A stretch of DNA of 22,618 bases from DATDTB01 sp035291025. GTDB taxonomy: Archaea; Iainarchaeota; Iainarchaeia; JAFGOX01; DATDTB01. Position 1 is the first letter of the stretch. Each line of letters starts with the position of its first letter. Below the pieces are notes generated by a model. That model saw only the letters and a program-made list of their open reading frames with translations. It was not told the DNA's origin and ran no database searches. Below, in pieces: positions 13,701 to 21,176 of this stretch. A program made the position numbers and the translations under genes. The stretch is taken from NCBI GenBank assembly GCA_035291025.1, contig DATDTB010000088.1, forward strand, positions 1 to 22,618, given 5' to 3'.

Positions 13701-16492
13701 AAGTGAGGGAAGAAAGTGAAAAGAAGGGACTGGCAAAAAAACTATTGCTTGCCGAAAACGTGCCTGACGGGATACCGGAAGAGTTGAGGCCTTTCGAGAG
13801 GTTTTTCGTGAAACCAAGAGGCCCGTACTCAGACTTTCAAGACTACCTATTGGGCGAGCAGCTTGGAATGAGCGCAGAAGTAAAGCAAGCCAGGATCCCG
13901 GGAAAAGTTGCCAGAGAAGTAAAAACTGCTTTTGAAAGGCATTACTCGAAAGACTTGGAGCTCTTTGGCGTTTTCTCGGGCGAGTATGACGCTGGGACTG
14001 GCGAGTTCACTGCAAAACGCGTTTTAATAGTCCCGGAAGAGTTTTCAAGCACTTACACAATTGACGTTGAAGGCGCCCTAAAGAGCGGCAAGTTCAACTT
14101 GAACGAGTTAATTCCATCAAATGAAGTAATTGGCGGAGTCGTCCACAGCCACCCGCAGCTTAGCTTTAGAGACGTCGGGCCTTCTGACGTTGACGTTTAC
14201 AAAAACTTCATGGTTTTCCCTGACGCCGAGTCAAGGGGAAGCAAATGGAACGTTTTCGTGAGCAACAAGGGAAGCCTTGCAAGAAACGGGAGCGGGCCAA
14301 GCATTTTAGTTGACAGCACGAGACTAACGCAAAACTTTTCACTGGACAGCGTGTTGGATGACGATTTGATAGTTTTGAACACTGATTACAGGAAGGCGGG
14401 GTTTGCCGTTCCAGAGGGGAGCGGCAAGAGCGTTCGCGTCAAAAGAGAAGTCTTGGAAAGGGCAATACGGCACGACGCCGAGCTAGTGCCTGAAAGAATC
14501 AAGGCAGAATTAAAGGAGTTCATGAAAAGACACGTGGGCGAGCCATACCTGGAAGTTGGTCCAGTGGACTATTATCAGCCCGTGGCGCTTCAAACAGTGA
14601 AGGACACGCTGGAAACTGAAATTCCTTACCTTGTAAAGAAGAGAATAATAGAAAAGCCAGCAATAATCCAGGGGGGCACTGCAGGGATTCTGCGGAAAAG
14701 CGGCATTAAGAAGTCAGACCTTACATTCAACAACTTCAACCCGTTCCCTAAGCCCGGCGTGTTGAAGAAAGTCAAAAACGTTGTAATACAACCGGAAGCA
14801 GTTGAAGAACTTGCTGCAAAGGCTACCCGGCCAATAGAGTTCTTCGGCTTCGGAGTCGGAGAACTGAACAAGAAAACAGGCACGCTTGTGGTGAGAAAAG
14901 TCGTTTTCGTGCCAGACCAATTCGCAACTTCGTCAGTGGTGGACATTGGAGACGCTGCCAGGACTGGAACGCTTTTCAATGAATTCCTGAAGGCAGGACT
15001 GAAGGAAGGCGACGTTGTCGGAGCGGTAACTTTCCACTACCACCCGGAAGACGTTGCGGGAAGCGTTAAACTAAAATACCAAGCGGTTTGGCCTTCATCA
15101 CCGCATGTCAGGGAACTCTCGGGCGGGGAGAAACAGCTTTCCCATGCAGACTTGCTTGTCAGCAGGTCAAAGGCAACAATAATGGTTCAAGGCAGAAACT
15201 TTTACGCTTACACGCCCGACCCGGAAGTGTTCAAGGGAAAACCGCCAAGCATTGAGGCCTTGATTGAAAAAAACACTGAACTTGTCTTAAAGAACGCGGA
15301 ATTGCATGAAAAAGGAGTGCTGGAGGCGCTGCCTACTAGGAGTGGCTGGAACGTGACAGACGTAGTAAAAGAAGAAAAGCTTGCCAGAAAAGCATCCAAC
15401 GAGGCGGTCAGGCTTAACCTGGAGGGTGGCGTGCCGTTGCCTGAAGCAATAACGGACGACTTGACAACGCTTAAGGCAAGCATTGCATTGAAGGAAAGAA
15501 AAATTAGTGAACTACGCGCCGCGGGAAATCCTTTAGACGTAGAAATAATGAGGAAACAGGCAGAAATAACCGAGTTAAACCAGCAGTTCAAGGCTGTCAA
15601 TAAAAGCCTTGAAGAAGTCCAGAGACTGCGTTCGACTAAGGCCTTGTCGGACTACTTTCTCCCGCCTGAAACAGTTAATGCTCTGGCAACGGGAAAGAAA
15701 CTCACTCCAAACGAGTCAGTCCTCGAAAGAATTCGAGAGGAAAGAAGCCCTGAAGCGCGAAAACAAGCAAAGACTACAATGAGGGAAACGCCAGTTGAAA
15801 CAAGCGTTGAAACAGAGCCGGCAGTGAAAAAGTTCGTGGAAAAAGAAAAGGCCGCTGGAAACGTTTCCAAGAACCCAAGCAAGGTTTGGAAGTTCGCAAA
15901 AGGCGCTGGAGAGCTAGGGGCCGGGACTGTTTTATCATACGCCTTGTACTGGGGAATTGACACGGGCGTTGAAAAAACCGTGTTGTTATTCAACCCATCT
16001 GTAACGCAAGAGGACATTAAGAGGTTAAAGGAAAACAAGCTGTACAGCACGACTCTCGAATTGACTTCTGCAACAATTGGATTCACCGCGTCAAGCCAGG
16101 CAGTGTGGCATGCGGCCAAGAGAGGATGGGTGGATGCTGGGAAAACCGCTTCAACAAAAACCAAGTTCTTGAAGGCTGGAAAAAACGCAGTCAAGGTCGG
16201 CAAAGTCACTGCTGGAAAAGTGTTCATCATAACTGGAATTCTTCTCACAACTTTCGACGTGCTCGAGTGGGGAAACGATTCATATAAGCAACGTCACACA
16301 GACCCGGACATTGTGGATAGGTACCTTGCAAGCGGTAACTGGTTCAAGAAAGGCGCTGGCGGATTTTTATGGGTTGGCAGGGGAACAGTTGGAGCCGGAC
16401 AGGGGTTCATGGACGTCGCTGAAGTCGTGACAATTCACAATATAACGCACCCAGATCGTTGCTATGGCGACCCTTATTGTGGCAGGTATTAA
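10766..16492 (+). CDS. Giant exported protein with two JAMM (JAB/MPN) peptidase-type domains
   Basis: This 1908-residue protein opens with a signal peptide (hydrophobic 14-37, cleavage near 38). Two near-identical six-Cys modules follow (41-96, 97-152). Residues about 155-1030 are mostly beta-rich and unrecognised. JAMM domain 1 has E1065 in ELFGVFSG, HSH at 1127-1129 and PSDVD with S1140 and D1143. JAMM domain 2 has E1358 in EFFGFGVGE, HYH at 1424-1426 and LSHAD with S1459 and D1462, with about 22 more residues between HxH and SxxD. Both keep the Glu, two His, Ser and Asp of zinc isopeptidases. A coiled coil (about 1565-1620) and Gly-rich hydrophobic stretches (about 1712-1742, 1760-1782, 1808-1832, 1865-1892) end the protein. 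JAMM enzymes cut isopeptide or peptide bonds; the target here is unknown. One base separates it from the next gene. Confidence 0.85.
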   Translation: MPSSPSGDSAFPRFALKLLTLSTLSLLIAFLAGAPVFSQEFDGTTCFNDSHCARNQFGDKQCVMVNPPDFIGPPAYAPDSTCKCDGSTGKCYDSVKFDGTRCLNDSHCARSFLGEKECLVKLPPDFIGPPAYVDDSTCSCNQGTGLCGESVTEIIEFDEETGEPVTAYPGLVFDLELSEGVAVKGVPRIALNWDYSQVGVGRGVDCTSMFCDTVQIVQTVLKYSEKITQPSKGVSVEVYSLEDTFSQNTLKAMQEYGKTGVLLNDYSILPVEWTGKISTGLEVKTPGIAGFACGKKSLEIKKDDGGKVKAELEHLEDEEANELCSKNVLLHLPLDAPLIQKKSANKNTFPTPDVGFASKKKGLESFAVFVTPGESILNFGDYQANSLSATVKVADAVESDSSLGVFVAEVKDLDGKTSGKLYFPKNEPQLLTLDKTNHVASRKNQFLGLPQGIDKLYSNDPAELEMASSQATLDSTLAVHEYANYRIETLPTDAQNTRTGDDCVFLKTTLPNTPQNQYLKLGYFGKECSERALKPLRLGYGAGSVVSDFYQLLRECGTDKSATCKAVEKQAPQIDLVWQDSELHLSYNLAALYYEAYGPPIIVEAGAVPDYVSNNNGSLSIVAVVARATPSTSLKVDLSVLGGGEVRMEKTEVDEETGFTVYEASAAITKSIPASAYTVLVSIDDASRTQASYRITNYLEVQFVVYDKEEWESLEARPATPEEIIEAEKVASNDPTARIATTTSLNPPLNQTHPFLYYGGKIEDLGKIFEGPENNKNSFFGLGIGGIKDKVIDKFVGSPDFAIEGQAWDEEHFFLVVDESKQTKPECKGMQSQLAVDERVEIPNIPAVKGCLNHIYYNIDNVEPVSQGVFFGYKSNVKFEKAYGVYNTDTLKPAAIVYLVIPAKHLDKVPSAVPRDKVLTSESKGSEWRNDLRDVVRYLFSQTHTVQENGTAKEVLYFEEVERNEYVVNDTTLTTVGAKVREESEKKGLAKKLLLAENVPDGIPEELRPFERFFVKPRGPYSDFQDYLLGEQLGMSAEVKQARIPGKVAREVKTAFERHYSKDLELFGVFSGEYDAGTGEFTAKRVLIVPEEFSSTYTIDVEGALKSGKFNLNELIPSNEVIGGVVHSHPQLSFRDVGPSDVDVYKNFMVFPDAESRGSKWNVFVSNKGSLARNGSGPSILVDSTRLTQNFSLDSVLDDDLIVLNTDYRKAGFAVPEGSGKSVRVKREVLERAIRHDAELVPERIKAELKEFMKRHVGEPYLEVGPVDYYQPVALQTVKDTLETEIPYLVKKRIIEKPAIIQGGTAGILRKSGIKKSDLTFNNFNPFPKPGVLKKVKNVVIQPEAVEELAAKATRPIEFFGFGVGELNKKTGTLVVRKVVFVPDQFATSSVVDIGDAARTGTLFNEFLKAGLKEGDVVGAVTFHYHPEDVAGSVKLKYQAVWPSSPHVRELSGGEKQLSHADLLVSRSKATIMVQGRNFYAYTPDPEVFKGKPPSIEALIEKNTELVLKNAELHEKGVLEALPTRSGWNVTDVVKEEKLARKASNEAVRLNLEGGVPLPEAITDDLTTLKASIALKERKISELRAAGNPLDVEIMRKQAEITELNQQFKAVNKSLEEVQRLRSTKALSDYFLPPETVNALATGKKLTPNESVLERIREERSPEARKQAKTTMRETPVETSVETEPAVKKFVEKEKAAGNVSKNPSKVWKFAKGAGELGAGTVLSYALYWGIDTGVEKTVLLFNPSVTQEDIKRLKENKLYSTTLELTSATIGFTASSQAVWHAAKRGWVDAGKTASTKTKFLKAGKNAVKVGKVTAGKVFIITGILLTTFDVLEWGNDSYKQRHTDPDIVDRYLASGNWFKKGAGGFLWVGRGTVGAGQGFMDVAEVVTIHNITHPDRCYGDPYCGRY

Positions 16493-16493
16493 C

Positions 16494-17321
16494 ATGTCGT
16501 TTAAGGCCTTTGCGGTTTTTCTTCTTTTCACTGCGTTGATTTCAAGCCTTGCCAGCGCGGACTCAGTTATTTCAATAGTTCTGAAAGTAAAGAGCCCGAC
16601 TGAAATTGAACTGGTTGACTATGAAATTGTGGAAGGCGAGCCAACGAGTTTCACTGGCGGGAGTTACTACTTCATAATTTACACTTCCAAAGGCGCAACT
16701 AGGACGAACACCTCGGACTTCGGCGACGTGGCTGGGGTGAAAATAATAAGCATTCCCTACTCGCAAGAATACAAGTCCGTCGAGTTAAGGAAAGGCGTTA
16801 AGTCAATCCTCAAGTTCGACGTCCAAGCATGCAACTTTGACGGCGTGTGCTCGGGCAAGGAAAACTACAACAACTGCAGGGACTGCACCACTGGAACATT
16901 GGACGGCGAGTGCGACGCAGTCACGGACAAGCGATGCGACGCGGACTGCCCTGCGGGGCTGGACAGGGACTGTTCGTGCAACTACGACGAAAACTGCGTC
17001 CCGCCCGAAACAATTGAAAACTGCCCGGCTGACTGCGCAGAGAACACGGTGACAGTGCAAAAGGGTACTCAAATAAAGCCCTCAAGCGTCCAGGAAGAAA
17101 AAATACAAGAAGAAACAACGACCACGGCTGAAAGAGAAGGAATGCAAGGCCCTGTTTTACCGTCACAGGCAACGCTTGAACTGGCAGGCGTTCTCTTATT
17201 CCTTGTTTTGCTGGCTGCCTTGTTTTTACTCCTGCGGCCGAAAATCGAGGAACTCCTGGAGTCGCGTAAAAAAAAGGAAGGCGCGGAAAAGGAACTAGGT
17301 GAGCTGCCCGAGCTGCCGTGA
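16494..17321 (+). CDS. Single-pass membrane protein with 12-Cys external domain
   Basis: The 275-residue protein has a signal peptide (about 1-22, ending SLASA), a beta-rich domain (23-110), a Cys cluster (12 Cys between 113 and 181), a Thr/Glu/Gln-rich stalk (about 184-225), one transmembrane helix (about 228-248) and a charged cytoplasmic tail rich in K and E. The motifs CNFDGVCSGKENYNNCRDC and CNYDENCVPPETIENCPADC follow the DGxC-x-x-x-E-x-x-x-NCPxDC pattern common in archaeal surface proteins, possibly calcium-binding and disulphide-bonded. ATG at 16494 follows the stop of the giant JAMM gene by one base with a weak AGGT upstream; an in-frame ATG at 16464 lies before the signal peptide. 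The tight coupling suggests it is a partner, anchor or substrate of the giant protein. Function unknown. Confidence 0.8.
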   Translation: MSFKAFAVFLLFTALISSLASADSVISIVLKVKSPTEIELVDYEIVEGEPTSFTGGSYYFIIYTSKGATRTNTSDFGDVAGVKIISIPYSQEYKSVELRKGVKSILKFDVQACNFDGVCSGKENYNNCRDCTTGTLDGECDAVTDKRCDADCPAGLDRDCSCNYDENCVPPETIENCPADCAENTVTVQKGTQIKPSSVQEEKIQEETTTTAEREGMQGPVLPSQATLELAGVLLFLVLLAALFLLLRPKIEELLESRKKKEGAEKELGELPELP

Positions 17322-17372
17322 GAATGAAAAACCTGGAAGGACCCTAAGGGCTTCCACAAGCTGCTAAGTTGC

Positions 17373-17412
17373 TGGTCAGTACGTTGACCAAAGCTTTTTA
17401 AATACTTGGTCA
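17373..17412 (+). promoter_or_regulatory. Promoter with triple half-site operator for the AAA ATPase gene
   Basis: TGGTCA occurs at 17373-17378 and its complement TGACCA at 17385-17390. TTGACCAA (17384-17391) is mirrored by TTGGTCA (17406-17412), and the pair brackets the TATA-like CTTTTTAAATAC (17394-17405). TATA to ATG (17426) is about 26 bases, so the transcript is leaderless. The arrangement suits a dimeric regulator that blocks TATA access. Confidence 0.5.
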
Positions 17413-17425
17413 GTGTAATTACAAC

Positions 17426-18763
17426 ATGCCGTATGCTGACTTGTTGAGGTTTAACCCTTGGTGGGAGGACAAAAAGGCTATAAACAAGGACCCTGACATA
17501 CTGGAATTCGAGGGCGAGAAAATAAAGCACTACCCGGAACTCGAAGTGGAGAAAGGGGTTTGCGTCGTCAGGGGGCCGAGGCAAGTGGGAAAGACGACCC
17601 TGGTAAAGCTGAAAGTAAGGGAGTTGCTGGGAAAAGGAGTCGGGCCGGAAAACGTTTTCTTTTACTCCTTCGAGTTATTGAAAAGCGCCGAACAAGTGCA
17701 CTCAATTGTCTTGGAGTACCTTGAAGGGGTTGCGGGCGAGGGCAAGCGCTTTGTTTTCCTGGATGAGACAACGAGCATCCCTGACTGGTCCAGGGCCTTG
17801 AAGTTGTTGATTGACCGCGGGGACTTGAGGAAAAGCGACTTAGTGCTGGTTACGGGTTCTAGTTCCCTGGACTTGAAAAAAGGGGCGGAAAGGCTTCCAG
17901 GCAGGGGCATTGAGGGGAACGAGTTTTACTACTTGCCCTGCTCTTTCGCCAAGTACTTAGAGTTAAAGGGAGTGAAAACGCGGAGGGAAAGCCCCTTCAA
18001 GCAACAGGCCTTCCTTGAAGCGGTGAAAGAAAACGCCCCAAAGCTTTTGACGTTGAACAAGGAGTTTTACTCGTACTTGAACCACGGCGGCTTTTTGTAC
18101 GCGATAAACCACGGAAAAAGCGAGTTGACGATGGAAAAGTATGCGAGGTGGCTGGAAGGCGACTTCATTAAGTGGGGCAAGAACCCGTTAATAGTCAAGG
18201 AAATACTGCAGGCGGTAATACGCAAGTCTTGCTCGCAGTTTTCCTATCACTCAATCGCCAAAGAAACCTCAATGACGTCCCACAACACGATAATTGAATA
18301 CATGGAAATGCTTGGAGAAGAACTATTCCTGGAAACAGTCAACAAGGCCAGCCTCCCGTTCAAGGTGGAAAGGAGGAAGGAAAAAAAGGCGTTTTTCCTG
18401 GACCCCTTGCTTTCGGCGATTGCGGAAAAGTGGGCTCTTGAAACTCTCCCGGAGCCTTGCAAAGTGGAACAACTGGTTTTAAGCCAGCTATCGCGGCTTG
18501 ACGGGGTTTACTTTTACAACGAAGGTAGGAAGGAAATTGACGCGTTGCTGAATCTGGAAAGCCAAACAATGGGAGTTGAAGTCAAGTGGAGCGACAACAT
18601 TGGCGCGGGCGACGTTTACGGCGTTAAAAAGACCAGCACACCGTACGTTTTAAGCAAGGAAACCATTAAAACAATTGACGGCGTTCCAGTTATGCCGGTT
18701 TCATTGTTTTTGGCAACCTTGAACGCAAGGGAATTAGTTAAGAGAAAAGTGTTGTCGCTTTAA
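17426..18763 (+). CDS. AAA family ATPase with DUF4143-type C-terminus
   Basis: The 445-residue protein matches the archaeal/bacterial COG1373 type. An N-terminal segment (FNPWWEDKKAINKDPDI) typical of archaeal members precedes Walker A GPRQVGKTT (50-58, K56), Walker B RFVFLDETT (D113, E114) and a sensor-like LVTGSSSLDL (141-150). After a helical middle with a winged-helix-like segment (about 255-320: SIAKETSMTSHNTIIEYMEML), the C-terminal DUF4143 part ends in a PD-(D/E)XK-like site: EID (370-372) and VEVKWS (384-389, E385, K387). Such proteins are widespread, often in defence- or toxin-rich regions, with no settled function. Its stop overlaps the convergent DUF433 gene by 30 bases. The inverted-repeat operator suggests tight control. 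Confidence 0.87.
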   Translation: MPYADLLRFNPWWEDKKAINKDPDILEFEGEKIKHYPELEVEKGVCVVRGPRQVGKTTLVKLKVRELLGKGVGPENVFFYSFELLKSAEQVHSIVLEYLEGVAGEGKRFVFLDETTSIPDWSRALKLLIDRGDLRKSDLVLVTGSSSLDLKKGAERLPGRGIEGNEFYYLPCSFAKYLELKGVKTRRESPFKQQAFLEAVKENAPKLLTLNKEFYSYLNHGGFLYAINHGKSELTMEKYARWLEGDFIKWGKNPLIVKEILQAVIRKSCSQFSYHSIAKETSMTSHNTIIEYMEMLGEELFLETVNKASLPFKVERRKEKKAFFLDPLLSAIAEKWALETLPEPCKVEQLVLSQLSRLDGVYFYNEGRKEIDALLNLESQTMGVEVKWSDNIGAGDVYGVKKTSTPYVLSKETIKTIDGVPVMPVSLFLATLNARELVKRKVLSL

Positions 18764-18931
18764 GGGGATTACAGCCAGGGCGTCTTCTTTTGCCAAGCCG
18801 TATTCCTTTTTTATTTCATCGTAAGTCATGCCTGCTTCCAGCATTCCAAGGACCTCGTCGACTGTAACACGGGTACCCCTGACCACTGGCTTTCCATGCC
18901 TTACCTTTCCATTGAATACAATCCTATTCAT
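18734..18931 (-). CDS. DUF433 antitoxin-like protein
   Basis: The 65-residue protein contains the DUF433 signature: RIVFNGKVRHGKPVVRGTRVTVDEVLGMLEAGMTYDEI, with the GKPxxRGTRxxV core and the helix-turn-helix-like LEAGMTYDEIKKEYG. Family members usually act as antitoxins to a DUF5615/PIN-type toxin encoded next to them, but no such partner is present here. The end (IPLKRQHFSLN) departs from the usual I-x-x-A-L-x-Y-A ending, and this is exactly where the gene overlaps the AAA ATPase gene, so it may be trimmed or frameshifted. ATG at 18931 fits a TATA-like TTATAATTA about 25 bases upstream; an upstream in-frame start at 19012 adds an unrelated basic segment. Confidence 0.75.
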   Translation of the reverse strand: MNRIVFNGKVRHGKPVVRGTRVTVDEVLGMLEAGMTYDEIKKEYGLAKEDALAVIPLKRQHFSLN

Positions 18932-19071
18932 TTTAACCCACTTTAATACACTAATTATAACTTCTATAAAAGCCTTTGGAGTAGTTTGCCGACGCCATCG
19001 CTTCCTCCGCAAAAGAAGGGAAAAAAACAGAGATAGCGAGCACGGGGGGAGGTAAAAAGGTTAGCCAAGTC

Positions 19072-19087
19072 CCCGGCTAAAGCCGGG
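19072..19087. repeat. Perfect 7-bp hairpin, IS605-end-like
   Basis: CCCGGCT (72-78 of this block) and AGCCGGG are exact complements around AA. No T-run follows, so it is a poor terminator. The shape CCCGGCTAAAGCCGGG followed by CTCTTGCAG resembles hairpins I remember near the ends of IS200/IS605 elements. It lies 26 bases beyond the stop of the lipoprotein gene. Confidence 0.45.
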
Positions 19088-19113
19088 CTCTTGCAGTTCA
19101 TGCCCGTTCAATT

Positions 19114-20979
19114 TTACGTTGCCTGCGGCCCGGGCCCGGTTCCCTTCCTTTGCTCGACGAGCGCGTGGTATTTTGCCATTACCTCTTGGCTCACTCCGCT
19201 TGGCCCACCCGAGACGTCTTGCTGTTTTCCCACGTCAACGTCTGTTGGAAGCAGCACCGCGCAGCCCAACGGCTCGCCTGTCTGCAAGTCAATTTGCACT
19301 ACTTTGCGTTCCTTTGTTTCCTCGTTAGAGTCACCATAGTAAGCGTCAAAAAAGCGAAAGTCTTTGAGTTTAAAGAAAAACCTTGCATCACCCAAGTTTT
19401 TGACTTCGTGGGTAAAGCCATGGCTTGGTCCACTGTATCCCTGGACTTCGTCAAGGCACGCGCTTGCAAAATACCTTGTCTCCTTGCGTGAAAGGCCATA
19501 GTTGAAAGGGTTCCTCATGGTGGCAATACTCCTGTCAGTTGTGCTAGTTGAAAGCCTTTCCACCCCGCCTTGTTTTCCCTTCCACTTCATTAAAAGCGAC
19601 GAAAAGCCCTGACTCAAAGTGTACAAAGTGGTAGGCTTGAAGGGCTCGTCTGCATTGTTTTGAGAAAAGTAGTCACCGGTCGCAGGCATCGGCTCCGGCT
19701 GCTCCTGGACTGGGGGGCTTGAAAAGAAGCTGACCGTGAAAAACAAGTTGGACTTGCTGGCACTGCAAGTGTCGCAGTCCCCCGCGTCCTGGGCGCAGGG
19801 TACTTCGAAAAACTGGCAGTTTTCAGGGCTGAAAACGCATTCACCGCAGTCTGCCGGCGGCGGGGGACAGTTTTGGTCCTGGGGGCAGGAAGTGCACGGG
19901 GGATTGCATTGCTTTCCGCAAAAGTCGTCGTATTCTGGTTCTTCCCGCGGCAGCGGGGGGCCTTGAGGGCAAGGAAACCCGCCGCCTTGCTTGAAGCAAG
20001 AGTCAATCCAGCCATTGGTCTTCAATGCAAGCTTTACATTTAATTCAATTGTTTCACCGCCAAACAACGATGTGACCTTGTTAAAACTCGCGGAGACAAT
20101 GTCAAAGTTTTCACCAAAGTAGTCACTTGGCACTCCTAAGTCTGTGAAGGCGTTTTTGACTTGGTCCAAAAAAGCAGGATGCGGGTTGTTTTTAGTGGCG
20201 TACGTGTCCATTCTCTTGCCGTTGCCCCACTGCGCCCAAGTAAACCCTTCAGGAAGGCATTCTTGTTCAAAGGTTACTTCTCGTGACGGCAATTGCCTTG
20301 CGGGCGGGCTTCCTTCAATGCATGAAAGGGTTTCCTCGTCCAAGTACTCACCTTGCCTGCACCACTGGTCCTGTTGCTTGTTCAGCCAAGTCTTTTCGCC
20401 GTCAAACAAGACGAAAAAGGATTCAAGGAGGCCGCAGCAAAAGCTTTCCCCTTGAGCCATTACTGGTATTTTACCGCGGACTTGTACAGTGTAAAGCCCT
20501 TTTTCCAAAAACTCCAACTCGAGCTCGAATGACTTTTTCTCTCCCTCGCTCAAAGCCCCGCTCCAGGCCTGCTCGCCAGTTACTTGAATGGGAGAATTGT
20601 CTGGCAAAACTGTCACAACCCACTCGCTTCCAGGCACGGAAACGTCCATTGAAGCTATTTCGAGCTTTTCGTTTTTCGCCTCGACCCTTCCAACGTCTGA
20701 ACTGATTCGAACCCTGGACTTTGAAACGACTTTCGCTTCAGTGCTCGAGCCATACGGAGCAAGACCTGAAAGAGAAGGCTCCAAGGTTAACGCGCTGGAG
20801 CCTTGTGCGAGCGTTGTTTTTTCCCCGGCGACCGGCGTTGGAAGCGGGGCTGGGGGCTTTGGAGGAGCTTGAGTGTCTTGTTTTTCATCAATTGGCATTG
20901 GTGGTTGTTCCACTGAAACGCAGCCAGCGATGAACAAGAGCAAGACCAAAACGCTTAAGGCAATAAAATGGCTGCGCAT
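19114..20979 (-). CDS. Large Cys/Pro-rich surface lipoprotein
   Basis: The 621-residue protein begins with a short basic end, a hydrophobic stretch and the lipobox FIAGC, so C20 should be lipidated and the protein anchored outside the membrane. Residues 22-70 are a Pro/Gln/Thr linker. A beta-sandwich-like domain (about 85-215) includes KSFELELEFLEKGLYTVQVRG and a paired CCG. A Pro/Cys-rich region (about 333-412) with repeats such as CNPPCTSCPQDQNC and CGECVFSPENC is probably disulphide- or metal-bound. The C-terminal 190 residues contain short strands around DARFFFKLKDFRFFDAYYGD. I do not recognise the family and see no catalytic motif. ATG at 20979 was chosen for the lipobox; the upstream extension to 21105 is not protein-like. 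Divergent from the SAM synthetase gene. Confidence 0.75.
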   Translation of the reverse strand: MRSHFIALSVLVLLLFIAGCVSVEQPPMPIDEKQDTQAPPKPPAPLPTPVAGEKTTLAQGSSALTLEPSLSGLAPYGSSTEAKVVSKSRVRISSDVGRVEAKNEKLEIASMDVSVPGSEWVVTVLPDNSPIQVTGEQAWSGALSEGEKKSFELELEFLEKGLYTVQVRGKIPVMAQGESFCCGLLESFFVLFDGEKTWLNKQQDQWCRQGEYLDEETLSCIEGSPPARQLPSREVTFEQECLPEGFTWAQWGNGKRMDTYATKNNPHPAFLDQVKNAFTDLGVPSDYFGENFDIVSASFNKVTSLFGGETIELNVKLALKTNGWIDSCFKQGGGFPCPQGPPLPREEPEYDDFCGKQCNPPCTSCPQDQNCPPPPADCGECVFSPENCQFFEVPCAQDAGDCDTCSASKSNLFFTVSFFSSPPVQEQPEPMPATGDYFSQNNADEPFKPTTLYTLSQGFSSLLMKWKGKQGGVERLSTSTTDRSIATMRNPFNYGLSRKETRYFASACLDEVQGYSGPSHGFTHEVKNLGDARFFFKLKDFRFFDAYYGDSNEETKERKVVQIDLQTGEPLGCAVLLPTDVDVGKQQDVSGGPSGVSQEVMAKYHALVEQRKGTGPGPQAT

Positions 20980-21071
20980 TGAGTGAACGGACCACGGAAA
21001 AGAGTAAAAGGATTCCGCCAACAACCGCCGGCCGGGAAACGGATTGGAAGGGCAGTGGAAACTCAGGCGCT

Positions 21072-21176
21072 GGCTTTTTAACTCTTTTAAGGCAAATGAG
21101 TTCAAGCGAACGAGGGGAAAACCACTCGCACTTGCTTGTTCTAGCTAAAAAAAGAAGAAAAACGAGGTGTAATTGC
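21072..21176 (+). promoter_or_regulatory. Leader and ribosome site of the SAM synthetase gene
   Basis: TATA-like GCTTTTTAACTC (about 21072-21084) lies about 95 bases ahead of the ATG, leaving a leader of roughly 70 bases. GAGGTG at 21164-21169 followed by a seven-base spacer is the best ribosome site in the window and fixes the start at 21177. The reading frame stays open upstream to 20979, but that extension lacks family similarity. Confidence 0.5.

Noticed and set aside
15652..16248. 198-residue open frame on the minus strand
   Set aside because: Antisense to the giant JAMM protein; Ser/Thr/Phe-rich composition typical of reverse-strand shadows.
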